DNA of 64,000 nucleotides from Hyphomonadaceae bacterium (GTDB taxonomy: Bacteria; Pseudomonadota; Alphaproteobacteria; Caulobacterales; Aquidulcibacteraceae), in NCBI GenBank assembly GCA_019753105.1, contig JAIELJ010000010.1, positions 62,001-126,000 on the forward strand. Direction: 5' to 3'. Within the stretch, counting starts at the first letter, position 1. Each line of letters begins with the position of its first letter. Under the pieces are notes generated by a model, which was not told the origin of the DNA, made no database searches, and worked only from the letters and a program-made list of their open reading frames with translations. The position numbers and the translations under genes were made by a program. Shown here piece after piece: positions 34,470 through 43,464 of this stretch.

Positions 34470-34610
34470 GGCTCTACTCCGAAGCGAAAACCGGCAGAAT
34501 TCCGGCGCCCTCACGCGCGTGTTGAATGAATGTTAGGGCCGCGTTGAGCAAACTCGTTATGAATTCATTGAATTAGTCCGATACCGGCCCCGATCCCCAG
34601 CAGCAAAGCA

Positions 34611-35813
34611 TTGCAAGAAGGTCACATCCTTTCAGTTCTGCAAGTTACGCCTGAGCTTAACGCTGGCGGCGTCGAGCGGACCACGCTTGAAATAGCGGAG
34701 GCGATCAGCCGCGCCGGGGGGCTCGCTTTGATCGCTAGCGCCGGCGGACGCCTCGAGCCGGACCTCGAGGCGTCCGGCGGCAACCTGATCAGGCTCCCGG
34801 TTCACACCAAAAATCCGATCACGGCGCTCGCCAATGCGTGGGCGCTCTATCAGGTCATCAAGAAGCGCAAGGTCGATGTCGTGCATGCGCGCTCGCGTGC
34901 GCCGGCATGGAGCGCGCTGATCGCTGCGCGGATGGCGGGCGTGCCGTTCGTGACGACGTTCCACGGCATCTACAACGCGCGCTCGGCGCCGAAACGTTTC
35001 TACAATTCGGTGATGGCGAAGGGCGATGTTGTCATCGCCAACTCGGAGTACACGCGCGAGCACGTTCTGAAGAATTACGATGTCGATGCACAGCGCGTCG
35101 TCACCATTCCGCGCGGCGTTGATGTCGACGCTTTCGATCGCGCCAAGATCAGCGACGATGACATCGCCAAGATGCGCGAGAGTTGGCATGTCGCAGCCAA
35201 TGACTCGCGCGTCATCGTGTTTGCGCCGGCGCGCCTGACGCGTTGGAAAGGTCAGCTGCCGCTGATCGAAGCGATCGCGATGCTCGAAAAGCGCAGGCCA
35301 GGTGCTGTGAAACTCGTCTTCGCCGGCGATGCGCAAGGCCGCACAGCTTACGTCGATGACATGACATCTTCGATAGCGGAACACGGACTGCGCGAGACGG
35401 TGGCGCTCGCCGGACACTTGCGCCAAATGCCTGAGGCGTTTGCGGCGTCCGATATCGCGGTCTTTCCCGTTATCGAGCCGGAAGCATTTGGGCGGGGCGC
35501 TATTGAGGCGCAAGCAATGGGTGTTCCCGTTGTAGCATCCGATCTTGGCGGCTTTACCGAAACCGTGCGCGAAGGCGAAACGGGTTTCCTGACACCGCCC
35601 GGCAACGCCGCAGCGCTTGCCGCCGCCATCGAGCGGATGATTGATCTCGGCCCTCAAAAGCGCGCTGAAATGGGACGTAACGGCATGGCGAGGGCGCGGT
35701 CGCTTTATTCAAAGACTGCCCTGCAATCGGCCACATTAGCGGTTTACCAACGCGTTCTGCATGAGAGAGCTAAGCAGCGCGCGCCAGACCGCACCGGCCA
35801 GCCCGTGCTATAG
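34611..35813 (+). CDS. Glycosyltransferase family 4
   Basis: 400-residue GT-B enzyme adding a sugar to an envelope glycan, probably lipopolysaccharide. N-terminal acceptor domain with SVLQVTPELNAGGVERTTLEIAEAI and VDVVHARSRAPAWSALIAARM. C-terminal GT4 donor domain with APARLTRWKGQLPLIEAIAML and the EX7E-type EPEAFGRGAIEAQAMGVPVVASDLGGFTETV. The longest open frame starts on TTG 34611 with weak ribosome binding; no better start is visible. The GT9 gene follows 18 bases later. Confidence 0.9.
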   Translation: MQEGHILSVLQVTPELNAGGVERTTLEIAEAISRAGGLALIASAGGRLEPDLEASGGNLIRLPVHTKNPITALANAWALYQVIKKRKVDVVHARSRAPAWSALIAARMAGVPFVTTFHGIYNARSAPKRFYNSVMAKGDVVIANSEYTREHVLKNYDVDAQRVVTIPRGVDVDAFDRAKISDDDIAKMRESWHVAANDSRVIVFAPARLTRWKGQLPLIEAIAMLEKRRPGAVKLVFAGDAQGRTAYVDDMTSSIAEHGLRETVALAGHLRQMPEAFAASDIAVFPVIEPEAFGRGAIEAQAMGVPVVASDLGGFTETVREGETGFLTPPGNAAALAAAIERMIDLGPQKRAEMGRNGMARARSLYSKTALQSATLAVYQRVLHERAKQRAPDRTGQPVL

Positions 35814-35831
35814 AGGGACGAGAGAGGCGAG

Positions 35832-36848
35832 ATGATTCCCTGGCGCAAAGCCAAAGCATCGAACGATGATGACGCCAACACGATCCTGGTGATCCAGCTC
35901 GGCGGCGTCACGGAGTTCATTCAAGCGCTTGCGGCGGCCAAGTTGATCCGCGAGGCGCATGTCGGCGCGCGCATTACATTGCTCACGACCGAAACGACAA
36001 AAGAGCTGGCCGAGCAGTGCCCGTACTTCGATGTTGTCGAGGCCGACGGCAAACCGCAGGAGCCGCAGGCGATCACCAAGCTGATCGCGCGCATCCGCGC
36101 CGCGAAGTACGATCTGGTCTACGATCTCGAAGGCTCGAGCCGCACCAAGAACTATTTCCAGGGCCTACGCCCGTGGCCGCCAAAATGGTCTGGGCCGGTG
36201 TCTGGCGCGAGCTACGCCTACCTTGAGCCCGATCGCGCCAACATGAATCCGCTCGACCGCTATGCCGGCCAGCTGGCGGTTGCCGGTATCAATACGGGCG
36301 CTGCGCCGCTGACGCCGGATCTGACTTGGATCCGCGCCGTCTTGCGCGACCCGCCGCGCTTGAAGCCGGATTATTTCGGCATTCGCGGCAATTACGTTTT
36401 GCTTCTGCCGCGCGGCGGCGATGCTGAGCCAAACCGCCGTTGGCCGGAAGAGAAGTATATCGATCTCGCCCGCCGCATCGCCCGCAATGGCGTGACGCCG
36501 GTCGTGCTGGGCGGCTCGGAGGAGCGCAATATCGGCGCTGCGATCGCCAAGGCCGAGCCGATCGCCAAGAACCTCGTCACCCGCCCCGATTTCTTCCAAT
36601 GCGTTGGCCTGGCTGAACGGGCCTCGTTTGCGGTGGGGGATGATGTCGATCTGATGCACGTGGCGGCAGCCGCTGGCGCCCCGTGCCTTGTCTTCCTGTC
36701 GTCGCTCAACCAGCCGGACCGCGCCGCCCCGCGCAGCCGCTCCGGGGCAATCGCGCTGACCGCCACCACTGTTGCCGATTTGCCCGTCGAGCAGGTGGAC
36801 GCGCAATTGCGCAATTGCGGGGTTTATCGCCAGGCCGCCACCGCTTGA
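35832..36848 (+). CDS. Glycosyltransferase family 9 (heptosyltransferase-like)
   Basis: 338 residues of the ADP-heptose:LPS heptosyltransferase family: NTILVIQLGGVTEFIQALAAAKLIREAH at the start, LLPRGGDAEPNRRWPEEKYIDLARRIA with the donor-site K/R pattern, VVLGGSEERN and a final VGDDVDLMHVAAAAGAPCLVFL. The usual RxxxxGD opening is changed (QLGGVTEF), so sugar specificity is uncertain. Start preceded by GAGAGGCGAG. Works with the GT4 in core oligosaccharide assembly by inference. Confidence 0.88.
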   Translation: MIPWRKAKASNDDDANTILVIQLGGVTEFIQALAAAKLIREAHVGARITLLTTETTKELAEQCPYFDVVEADGKPQEPQAITKLIARIRAAKYDLVYDLEGSSRTKNYFQGLRPWPPKWSGPVSGASYAYLEPDRANMNPLDRYAGQLAVAGINTGAAPLTPDLTWIRAVLRDPPRLKPDYFGIRGNYVLLLPRGGDAEPNRRWPEEKYIDLARRIARNGVTPVVLGGSEERNIGAAIAKAEPIAKNLVTRPDFFQCVGLAERASFAVGDDVDLMHVAAAAGAPCLVFLSSLNQPDRAAPRSRSGAIALTATTVADLPVEQVDAQLRNCGVYRQAATA

Positions 36849-36945
36849 TACGCGGCGTTTCGCAGGCAATATACAAAGCGGTGAGTCCGCGCCCTGACAG
36901 GCGTGGGCGTCGCCGTGCTTATCAACAACGACAGGAGAAGGCCCG

Positions 36946-37494
36946 ATAGCCAGACGTCCGTACGCCGCGCCACCGCCATCCAAAGATGGCCCGCGCGTGA
37001 ATGAAGATATCCGCGGCGTGCCGCGCGTTCTTCTCATCGATGCCGAAGGTGAAAAACAAGGGGAGATGCCGATATCCGCGGCGCTCGATGCTGCGCGTGA
37101 AGCCGGCCTCGACCTCGTTGAAGTCGCCCCCAATTCCGAGCCGCCGGTCTGCAAGATTCTCGATTACGGCAAGTTCCGTTTCGAGGAGCAGAAGAAGAAG
37201 GCCGAGACGCGCAAGAAAGCCAAACGCGTCGAGCTCAAAGAGATCAAGGTTCGCCCGAACATCGACGACCACGATTACGAAGTGAAGATGAAGGCCATCC
37301 ATCGCTTCTTTGAAGAGGGCGACAAAGTGAAGGTCACCCTGCGCTTCCGTGGCCGCGAAATGCAGCACACTAATCTCGGCATGGATTTGCTCGATCGCAT
37401 GCGCACCGAACTCGACGGCATTGCCAAAGTCGAGCACGAGCCGCGCTTCGAAGGCCGCCAAGTCGTCATGGTGATGGCGCCGCGCGCGTCATAA
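36946..37494 (+). CDS. infC: Translation initiation factor IF-3, probable ATA start
   Basis: Binds the 30S subunit and checks the initiator codon. The reading frame is unmistakable: [20 protein letters not shown], then [48 protein letters not shown], the charged linker, [17 protein letters not shown]. Homologous proteins begin with (M)ARRP. The only codon in that place is ATA at 36946, behind AGGAGAAGG. A GTG at 36997 would cut off 17 conserved residues. Rare starts in infC allow IF-3 to repress its own translation; that is family knowledge. 182 residues. Confidence 0.93.
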   Translation: MARRPYAAPPPSKDGPRVNEDIRGVPRVLLIDAEGEKQGEMPISAALDAAREAGLDLVEVAPNSEPPVCKILDYGKFRFEEQKKKAETRKKAKRVELKEIKVRPNIDDHDYEVKMKAIHRFFEEGDKVKVTLRFRGREMQHTNLGMDLLDRMRTELDGIAKVEHEPRFEGRQVVMVMAPRAS

Positions 37495-37519
37495 CGCGCT
37501 GGCGGAAGCTGCCGAATTC

Positions 37520-37556
37520 AACGCGCCGGCCGCAAGGCTGGCGCGTTTGTGTTTGT
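37520..37556 (+). terminator. Terminator of infC
   Basis: AACGCGCCGGC (37520-37530) pairs with GCTGGCGCGTT (37537-37547) with one wobble pair, then TGTGTTTGTG; 25 bases after the stop. Confidence 0.75.
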
Positions 37557-37633
37557 GCGGCATAAGCTCAGCTTCAGCATGGGTTCAGGCGTTGACGCGT
37601 CTGCTATGTTGGCTTTGCGGAAGGTTGTTTTAC

Positions 37634-38080
37634 GTGCGCTCTCTCCTGCTTTCGGTTCTGATGCTCGGCGCCTGCGCGCAGCCAGCCGACGCGCCCGTTG
37701 ATCAACCTGCGCCGCCGCACGCAGAACTCGCCCAGCGCATCGAGGCTGATCTCGTGCGGCTCGATACGGAACTGACTGCTGACGGGGTGGTCGCAGCAGG
37801 GCTCAACGAAACTGCCGATCTCGGCAACGGTCTCTTCGTCCGTCCGCTCGAGGTCGTCGAAGATAGCCGCTGCCCGGCCAACGTGGATTGCGTTTGGGCG
37901 GGGCGCGTCGTGCTGCGCGCGGACGTGAGCGGTCAAACGCTCGATCTTATTCTCGATGAGCCGGTGACGACGCCGCAGGGTGTTGTCGTGCTTGCAGTCG
38001 TCAAACCCTATCCGTTTCACGACTGGCCCGAGACGGAAGTGGCTATTCCGCCATATCGCTTTGGCTTTCGCCGCGGCTAA
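37634..38080 (+). CDS. Putative lipoprotein, first of a tandem pair
   Basis: 148 residues. GTG start, signal with lipobox MLGAC (Cys at about 16). A helical stretch (AELAQRIEADLVRLDTEL) leads to a compact domain with VRPLEVVEDSRCPANVDCVWAGRVVLRADV, ending IPPYRFGFRRG. The two cysteines in SRCPxNxxCxWxGR look like a conserved disulfide loop. It shares nearly every landmark with the next gene. No named family. Start chosen at the lipoprotein signal; the frame is open back to 37547. Confidence 0.72.
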   Translation: MRSLLLSVLMLGACAQPADAPVDQPAPPHAELAQRIEADLVRLDTELTADGVVAAGLNETADLGNGLFVRPLEVVEDSRCPANVDCVWAGRVVLRADVSGQTLDLILDEPVTTPQGVVVLAVVKPYPFHDWPETEVAIPPYRFGFRRG

Positions 38081-38110
38081 GATGATCGCCGCGAAAGATT
38101 GAGGGCTGGG

Positions 38111-38584
38111 ATGCGCGCATTTCTTGTTTTCGTTTTGCTGTTGGCCGCCTGCGCGTCTCCCGCGCCGCCGGCCCGGCCTGCGCCAACGCCTGCGCCGCAG
38201 CCTGCGCCCGTTGTGCGCACTGAACTCGGCCGCTTGATCCAGGCCGACATGGCGCGTCTCGATCGCGAACTCGCCGCGCCGGGCGTTGTGGTGTCAGAGA
38301 TTGGCGCGACGGCGGATCTCGGCGACGGCCTCACTGTGCGCCCGATCGCGATCATCGAAGACAGCCGCTGTCCGCAGAATGCGCAGTGCTTGTGGGAAGG
38401 GCGCATGCGCATTCGCGCCAGCGTTTCAGGGCAAGACGCCGAGTTGCGGCTCGGCGAGACCTTTGAAACGTCGCGTGGCGCAGTCGAGTTCGTGATTGCA
38501 TCGCCAGGCCCGTGGGCCGAATGGCCGCGCGATGAACTTGGGCCCCGTCCGCCGTATCGCTTCGGTTTCCGCCGCGCGGACTAA
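38111..38584 (+). CDS. Putative lipoprotein, second of a tandem pair
   Basis: 157 residues with lipobox LLAAC (Cys at about 13), a Pro/Ala-rich linker (PAPPARPAPTPAPQPAP), then the same layout as its neighbour: LGRLIQADMARLDREL, ADLGDGLTVRPIAIIEDSRCPQNAQCLWEGRMRIRASV, ending RPPYRFGFRR. A local duplication. Thirty bases separate the two genes, so they are probably one transcript. Its TAA interlocks with the convergent gene's stop (CTAA). Confidence 0.72.
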   Translation: MRAFLVFVLLLAACASPAPPARPAPTPAPQPAPVVRTELGRLIQADMARLDRELAAPGVVVSEIGATADLGDGLTVRPIAIIEDSRCPQNAQCLWEGRMRIRASVSGQDAELRLGETFETSRGAVEFVIASPGPWAEWPRDELGPRPPYRFGFRRAD

Positions 38585-39015
38585 CCTCGGCTAAAGCGCC
38601 TGCGCGTAGTCATGATCCACATATTGATGATGAGCAGCAGTAACGCTGCGCCGAAGCCGATGGCGTTGAGCGTCGGCACGAAATCCTGATTGGCGCTGGC
38701 TTCATCGCTGAAGCGCGCGCCCATCTGATTTGCACCCTCGCTCTGCTGGAACGAGTCCCACGCCTGCGCCGCTTGCTCGCCGACAACGCCGAAGTCGATC
38801 GGCGGCAAACCAAGCGCGCCGACGCCTGAGATCGAAACCGGCGGCAAGCGCGTGGGCGCAAACGCCAGGTGCGTGCCAAACGCGATCACGAACGTCGCCA
38901 GGATCGCCATCAGCCAGCGTGAACCCGCGATCGCTGCGATCGAGGATGTGACCTTCGCCTTCTCTTCGCGAAAGATCTGCTTGGCCTCTTCGAGATTTTG
39001 CGGCGTTCTCGCCAT
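38581..39015 (-). CDS. Hypothetical protein with two membrane helices
   Basis: 144 residues: a charged N-terminal helix (NLEEAKQIFREEKAKVTSSI), a transmembrane helix at about 31-51, a periplasmic region of about 65 residues (PTRLPPVSISGVGALGLPPIDFGVV...), a second helix at about 115-135 and a basic end (TTRRRFSRG). No family recognised. ATG 39015 is preceded by GGGAG. Confidence 0.65.
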   Translation of the reverse strand: MARTPQNLEEAKQIFREEKAKVTSSIAAIAGSRWLMAILATFVIAFGTHLAFAPTRLPPVSISGVGALGLPPIDFGVVGEQAAQAWDSFQQSEGANQMGARFSDEASANQDFVPTLNAIGFGAALLLLIINMWIMTTRRRFSRG

Positions 39016-39098
39016 GACGCGTCTCCCTGCGCGCACTTAACCACGGCTTTGACAGCGCTCCAATCGGGGCGCACGCTTGGTGGTGGGGGAGAACCGTA

Positions 39099-39737
39099 AT
39101 GCTGATTTCACGCCGCCGCACCTTGAGCTTTCTGAGCGCCGGCGCGCTCGCCGCGTGCGCCCAGCGGGTGGACGTTGACGAACCGTCCGCGGCGGCGACG
39201 CCCGCCGAGATGGAGGGGCCGTTCTTTCCGCCCGACACTAACATCGAGCGCGATGCCGATCTGACCCGTTTGGCCGGGCGGACGGAGCGCGCGCTTGGGA
39301 CGATGATTCAAGTGCGCGGCCGGGTGTTGGACCGGGCTGGCCAGCCGATCGCCGGCGCGCGTGTCGAGCTTTGGCAGGCCAACGCCGCCGGCCGTTACGC
39401 CCACCCTGGCGACAGCGCCAACACCCAGCCGCTCGACCCCAATTTCCAAGGTTACGCGCTGCTCCAGACCGGCGCCGATGGCGGCTTCAGCGCCACCACA
39501 ATCAAGCCAGGCGGCTACGATGTGCCGAGCGTCGGGCGGCGTACGCCTCACCTGCACTGGAAATTCGCCGCTGGCAGCGCCGAACTCACCACCCAGAGTT
39601 ATTTCCCCGGCGAGCCAGAAAACGAGATCGACGCGCTGATGCGCCGGATGGGCGAACCGGCCCAGCGCCTGATTGTCCGCGCCGGCGCCGCCAGCACCGA
39701 AGGGCCCGGCTTCGACTGGGATATCGTCCTGGCTTAA
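39099..39737 (+). CDS. Exported intradiol ring-cleavage dioxygenase-like protein
   Basis: 212 residues with a Tat-type or lipoprotein signal ([18 protein letters not shown]). The intradiol dioxygenase fold is visible: [52 protein letters not shown], and the non-heme Fe(III) ligands in place (Tyr in GRYAHP, Tyr in QSYFPG, both His in PHLHWKF). Exported members of this family are common and their substrates mostly unknown, so catechol cleavage is not certain. Confidence 0.85.
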   Translation: MLISRRRTLSFLSAGALAACAQRVDVDEPSAAATPAEMEGPFFPPDTNIERDADLTRLAGRTERALGTMIQVRGRVLDRAGQPIAGARVELWQANAAGRYAHPGDSANTQPLDPNFQGYALLQTGADGGFSATTIKPGGYDVPSVGRRTPHLHWKFAAGSAELTTQSYFPGEPENEIDALMRRMGEPAQRLIVRAGAASTEGPGFDWDIVLA

Positions 39738-39868
39738 GGCCCGGCTTGCCCCCGGCGCGGGCCTCTGCTACACGCCCCGCCTTCTTGAGCAGTCCGGCTA
39801 AAAGGCATGCCGTGGCGGTTCTTTTTGCGTGGGATTTCGGTCCTTGCGCTTATCCAAACGAGGATCAA

Positions 39869-40072
39869 ATGCCCAAACTGAAGACCAAGAGCGGCGTCAA
39901 AAAGCGCTTCAAGCTCACGGCGTCAGGCAAAGTGAAGGCCGGCGCCGCCGGCAAGCGCCACCGCCTGTCGAGCCACAATGGAAAATACATCCGTCAAAAT
40001 CGCGGCACCGACGTACTCGCAGAGCCAGACGCCAAGCGCGTGAAGCTCTGGATTCCGTACGGCCTCGACTGA
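39869..40072 (+). CDS. rpmI: 50S ribosomal protein L35
   Basis: 67 residues, basic, standard L35: [22 protein letters not shown], then KRHRLSSHN and a final [14 protein letters not shown] seven bases before the ATG. Followed by rplT after 24 bases, as in most bacteria; infC is 2.4 kb upstream rather than adjacent. Confidence 0.96.
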   Translation: MPKLKTKSGVKKRFKLTASGKVKAGAAGKRHRLSSHNGKYIRQNRGTDVLAEPDAKRVKLWIPYGLD

Positions 40073-40096
40073 CCCTTTTTTTGACGGAGTAATCCC

Positions 40097-40453
40097 ATGG
40101 CACGCGTCAAAGGGGGCGTCACCGCGCACGCCCGCCACAAGAAAGTTTTGAAGAAAGCGAAAGGCTATTACGGCCGCCGCAAGAACACCTTCCGCGCAGC
40201 AAACGCTGCCGTCGAGAAGGCCGGCCTCTATTCCTATCGCGACCGCAAAGCCAAGAAGCGCACATTCCGCGCGCTCTGGATCCAGCGCATCAACGCTGCT
40301 GTGCGCGAAGAGGGCCTTACCTATTCTCGATTTATGAGCGGGCTCGCCAAGGCGGGCATCGAGCTGGACCGCAAGGTCATGGCCGATATCGCCATGAACG
40401 AGCCGGCGGCTTTCAAGGGTTTGATCAGCCAAGCTCAAGCTGCGCTGAAGTAA
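40097..40453 (+). CDS. rplT: 50S ribosomal protein L20
   Basis: 118 residues, full length: [33 protein letters not shown], then [20 protein letters not shown] and [16 protein letters not shown]. Needed early in 50S assembly and often a repressor of its own operon; no clear L20 operator was identified here. A strong terminator follows. Confidence 0.97.
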   Translation: MARVKGGVTAHARHKKVLKKAKGYYGRRKNTFRAANAAVEKAGLYSYRDRKAKKRTFRALWIQRINAAVREEGLTYSRFMSGLAKAGIELDRKVMADIAMNEPAAFKGLISQAQAALK

Positions 40454-40473
40454 GCGCCTAAGCGAACAAGACG

Positions 40474-40509
40474 AAGGGGCGAGAGCATCACTGCTCTCGC
40501 CCCTTTTTG
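40474..40509 (+). terminator. Terminator of rpmI-rplT
   Basis: Perfect 14-bp stem AAGGGGCGAGAGCA (40474-40487) / TGCTCTCGCCCCTT (40492-40505), loop TCAC, then TTTG; 20 bases after rplT. Confidence 0.92.
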
Positions 40510-40528
40510 TTTGCGCCAAAGCTCGGTT

Positions 40529-41155
40529 TTAGTTTGAGCTGTCCTCATTTTCGACGCGCGGCGTCCACTCGCGCAGGCGGCGGCGCTCATACTCTTCCTG
40601 TGTCGATGGTACGAGGCGGAAGCCGCCCGTCAGCAAGCCAACGCGCACAGTCTGTTCGATGTAATAGGTCTGGCCAGATTCAACTTCGAGACGGATGCGA
40701 TCCTCATTGAGGTTCACCGCCATCGGGCCGCGAATATTGAAATTGTAGATGCCCGGTGGGGCCTCGTACACGAAGAAGCGGCCGTTCGGCAGGCTGCCGA
40801 CACGCGGGGATTCAGGCGTTGAGTCGCCGTCTTCGCCAACCGTCACGACGTGATACGTGTAAGCCCCGCCAGTCAGACGGCCGGGACGGAAGAAGATGAT
40901 CCGCCCGGGCGGCTCTTCAGCAGGCGCCGCTGCGGCGACGTCGGTTGCCGGTGCTGACGCATCCGCGGACGCTTCACTTGTCGCCGCGTTCGGATCAGCC
41001 GGCGCAGCGGCCGGATCTTGCGGTGCGGCAGCTGGATCGCTTGGCGGTGTTTGTTCGGCTTGCGCCGCCGGTGCGGTGGTGTCTTGCGCGATCGCCGCCG
41101 TTGCAGTCATTGCCGCAAACAGCAGCGCAGCACAGGCTGCATGCAAAGTCTTCAT
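40529..41155 (-). CDS. Exported DUF2846-like protein
   Basis: 208 residues. Signal peptide 1-23 (ATAAIAQ), then a 60-residue low-complexity Ala/Pro/Asp linker, then a DUF2846-type domain (about 85-195): GRIIFFRPGRLTGGAYTYHVV, VGSLPNGRFFVYEAPPGIY, IRLEVESGQTYYIEQTVRVGLLTGGFRLV. The family occurs in lipoproteins and membrane-anchored proteins, and here it is soluble after the linker. Its ATG overlaps the previous gene's stop (ATGA). Function unknown. Confidence 0.78.
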   Translation of the reverse strand: MKTLHAACAALLFAAMTATAAIAQDTTAPAAQAEQTPPSDPAAAPQDPAAAPADPNAATSEASADASAPATDVAAAAPAEEPPGRIIFFRPGRLTGGAYTYHVVTVGEDGDSTPESPRVGSLPNGRFFVYEAPPGIYNFNIRGPMAVNLNEDRIRLEVESGQTYYIEQTVRVGLLTGGFRLVPSTQEEYERRRLREWTPRVENEDSSN

Positions 41156-41784
41156 TGAGTTTCCCCCTCCGTGGATTGCTCTGCCTGCGCTTCGCTTGCG
41201 GCGGGCGCCATGTTTTCAGGTGTAGGCTGCGGCAGCGTCAGCACCACATCGACAGCCAAACGCGCTTCCGCGCGCGTGCCTGCCGCAATCTCGATTTCGC
41301 CGCCTTGGATGAACCCACCCAGAAAGCCGACGTACGGAACGAGGATCATCGTGTTCACGGCTTCGCGTGAATTATCTTCGCCCGCGAGCACGCCCTGCAA
41401 GCCGCGGATGCGCGCGCGCTGGCCCTGCAGCTCGACATAACGCCCCGAGACGATGAGCTTGCCCTGGCGTCCGCCCATCCCCGAGCGCGCGGCGTCGATC
41501 ACCTCGCCACCGCCTATGGCGCCAGCTTCAACGATCGTTTGACCATCGATCACGATCGGCTCCGCCAAGCGCAGTGCGAACGTCTGCCCAACCGTGCTCG
41601 TGCGCGAGCTCAGCAGCTCGGCGAATTCGAACTGCAGCAACGTCCCGGCGGGAATGCGGATGGTGGCCGGCGCCGCGGGTTCAACAGTGGCGGCGACCTC
41701 GCCCGTTACTGGCGCCGTCTGCGCCATGGCAGGCGCAGCGCCAAAGAGCGCCACGCTCGCGGCGACGATCCAAGCAAGCTTCAT
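41152..41784 (-). CDS. Exported hypothetical protein, partner of the DUF2846-like gene
   Basis: 210 residues with signal peptide 1-22 (APAMAQ) and a beta-rich body: IRIPAGTLLQFEFAELLSSRTSTVGQTFALRLAEPIVIDGQTIVEAGAIGGGEVIDAARSG is followed by GKLIVSGRYVELQGQRARIRGL. The tail is acidic (AAPSEAQAEQSTEGETQ-like). The strand pattern resembles exported proteins often found next to DUF2846 genes; no name is secure. Translationally coupled to the next gene by ATGA. Confidence 0.72.
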   Translation of the reverse strand: MKLAWIVAASVALFGAAPAMAQTAPVTGEVAATVEPAAPATIRIPAGTLLQFEFAELLSSRTSTVGQTFALRLAEPIVIDGQTIVEAGAIGGGEVIDAARSGMGGRQGKLIVSGRYVELQGQRARIRGLQGVLAGEDNSREAVNTMILVPYVGFLGGFIQGGEIEIAAGTRAEARLAVDVVLTLPQPTPENMAPAASEAQAEQSTEGETQ

Positions 41785-41902
41785 CGATCTCTCCCTACAA
41801 CCAGGGGTAGCATGACCGTTTCGGAGCCGGCAAGGTTTGCGGGCGTCGGCGCCCACCGCCCAGTTTGCCCGGCGCGGACGCCTCCGCTAGACACCCCCGG
41901 CT

Positions 41903-42979
41903 ATGACAGACCTCCCTACACTCGAACGCGATCTTCTCGCGCGCGCCGAAGCGGCCAATGACGAAGCATCGCTCGAAGCGCTGCGCGTCGAGTTGTTCGG
42001 CAAGCAAGGCTCGATCTCGGCGCTGATGAAGAATCTGGGTTCGATGAGCCCGGATGAGCGCAAGACCTACGGCGCTGCGCTCAACGTCCTGAAGGACAAG
42101 ATCACCGAGACGATCGTCACCAAAAAAGCGGCGCTCGCCGAAGCTGAGCTTGATCGCCAGCTGCAGTCTGAGGCGGTGGACGTCACGCTGCCGCCAGTGA
42201 AGCCGCGTCTCGGCACGATCCATCCGGTCTCACAGGTGATGGAAGAACTCGCGCAAATCTTCGGCGAGATGGGCTTTGCGCTTGAAGAAGGCCCCGACAT
42301 CGAGACCGACTTCAACAACTTCACCGCGCTCAACTTCCCGCCCAAGCATCCGGCGCGCGAAACGCACGACACGTTCTTCATGAACGCCCGCGATGAGAAG
42401 GGCGAACGCAAAGTGCTGCGCACGCACACCTCGCCGGTGCAGGTGCGCACGATGCTGAAGCAGAAGCCGCCCATCCGCATGATCTGCATGGGCCGCACCT
42501 TCCGCAAAGATTCAGACGCCACGCACACGCCGATGTTCCACCAGATCGAAGGCCTCGTCATCGACGAGACCTCGACCATGGCCGATCTCAAAAGCGTGCT
42601 GATCGCGGCGATCAAAGCGTATTTCGAAGTCGACGATGTGCGCCTGCGTTTCCGCCCGCACCATTTCCCGTTCACCGAACCGAGCGCGGAAGTCGATGTC
42701 GGCTGCGATCGCTCCGGCGGTCAGATCAAGATCGGCACGGGCGAGGATTGGCTCGAGATTCTCGGCTGCGGCATGGTGCATCCCAACGTGCTGAAACAGT
42801 GCGGCCTCGATCCCGAGAAATACCAAGGCTACGCCTTCGGCATGGGCATCGATCGCCTCGCCATGCTGAAATACGGCATGCCGGACCTGCGCGACTTCTT
42901 TGCGGCGGATACGCGCTGGCTGAAGCATTACGGTTTTAGCCCGTATCTGTTGCCGGGCTTGGCGCAGGGCGTGGGGTGA
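41903..42979 (+). CDS. pheS: Phenylalanine-tRNA ligase alpha subunit
   Basis: Catalytic subunit of the alpha2-beta2 class II synthetase charging tRNA-Phe. 358 residues: N-terminal coiled coil ([18 protein letters not shown]), motif 1 region [19 protein letters not shown], then [31 protein letters not shown]. Motif 2 shows as [21 protein letters not shown], and motif 3 as [15 protein letters not shown] near the end. No attenuator-like leader with Phe codons was seen in the 118-base upstream gap. First gene of pheS - orf - pheT. Confidence 0.97.
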   Translation: MTDLPTLERDLLARAEAANDEASLEALRVELFGKQGSISALMKNLGSMSPDERKTYGAALNVLKDKITETIVTKKAALAEAELDRQLQSEAVDVTLPPVKPRLGTIHPVSQVMEELAQIFGEMGFALEEGPDIETDFNNFTALNFPPKHPARETHDTFFMNARDEKGERKVLRTHTSPVQVRTMLKQKPPIRMICMGRTFRKDSDATHTPMFHQIEGLVIDETSTMADLKSVLIAAIKAYFEVDDVRLRFRPHHFPFTEPSAEVDVGCDRSGGQIKIGTGEDWLEILGCGMVHPNVLKQCGLDPEKYQGYAFGMGIDRLAMLKYGMPDLRDFFAADTRWLKHYGFSPYLLPGLAQGVG

Positions 42980-42984
42980 CAAGC

Positions 42985-43464
42985 ATGGACCCCGCGCTCA
43001 CCACACAGCTCATACTGATTTTCGCCGGGGCGCTGCTGGGCGCTCTGTTCGGCGGTTTCGCGCGCTGGACGGGTGCGCGCAACGATAGACGCTTGCGTCT
43101 CACGCTCGATCTCTACACCGAGTTTCACTCGCCGCTCTTCAACCATGTGCGCATTTTGGCACACGAGGCGCTTGAGCATTCCGGCGCGATGCCAGCGGCG
43201 TATGAGGCGGCGGAAGGCGAGCGGCGCGAAGCGATCGCATCGATTGTGCACTTCTGGGAGAAGGTCGCGCTGCTGCTGCGCGTTGGCGCATTGGATGAAC
43301 GCCTGCTGCGCCGCTTCTTCGGTCAATATGCGCGCTGGTGGAGCGAATTGCTCTGCGATCGCGAGGGCGCGCTTGCAGACGCCGAATGGGGCGCGACATT
43401 GCGCGATATTCAATGGCTGTTCGCACGCTTGAAGCGGAGTGAACGGACGGGGTCGAGACGATGA
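42985..43464 (+). CDS. Membrane-anchored protein encoded between pheS and pheT
   Basis: 159 residues: an N-terminal transmembrane helix (about 7-27, [20 protein letters not shown]), then a soluble helical domain ([27 protein letters not shown] ... [32 protein letters not shown]). The latter resembles the DUF4760-type layout of small anchored proteins. ATG 42985 is favoured by GGGGTGA upstream; GTG 42976 would overlap the pheS stop. Its stop overlaps the pheT start (ATGA), so it is translated with the synthetase. Role unknown. Confidence 0.75.
   Translation: MDPALTTQLILIFAGALLGALFGGFARWTGARNDRRLRLTLDLYTEFHSPLFNHVRILAHEALEHSGAMPAAYEAAEGERREAIASIVHFWEKVALLLRVGALDERLLRRFFGQYARWWSELLCDREGALADAEWGATLRDIQWLFARLKRSERTGSRR

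Noticed and set aside
39738-39763. GGCCCG / CGGGCC stem after the dioxygenase gene
   Set aside because: No T-run and a 14-base loop; too weak to call a terminator.
41785-41902. Possible Phe attenuator or leader before pheS
   Set aside because: No leader peptide with Phe codons and no competing hairpins found.
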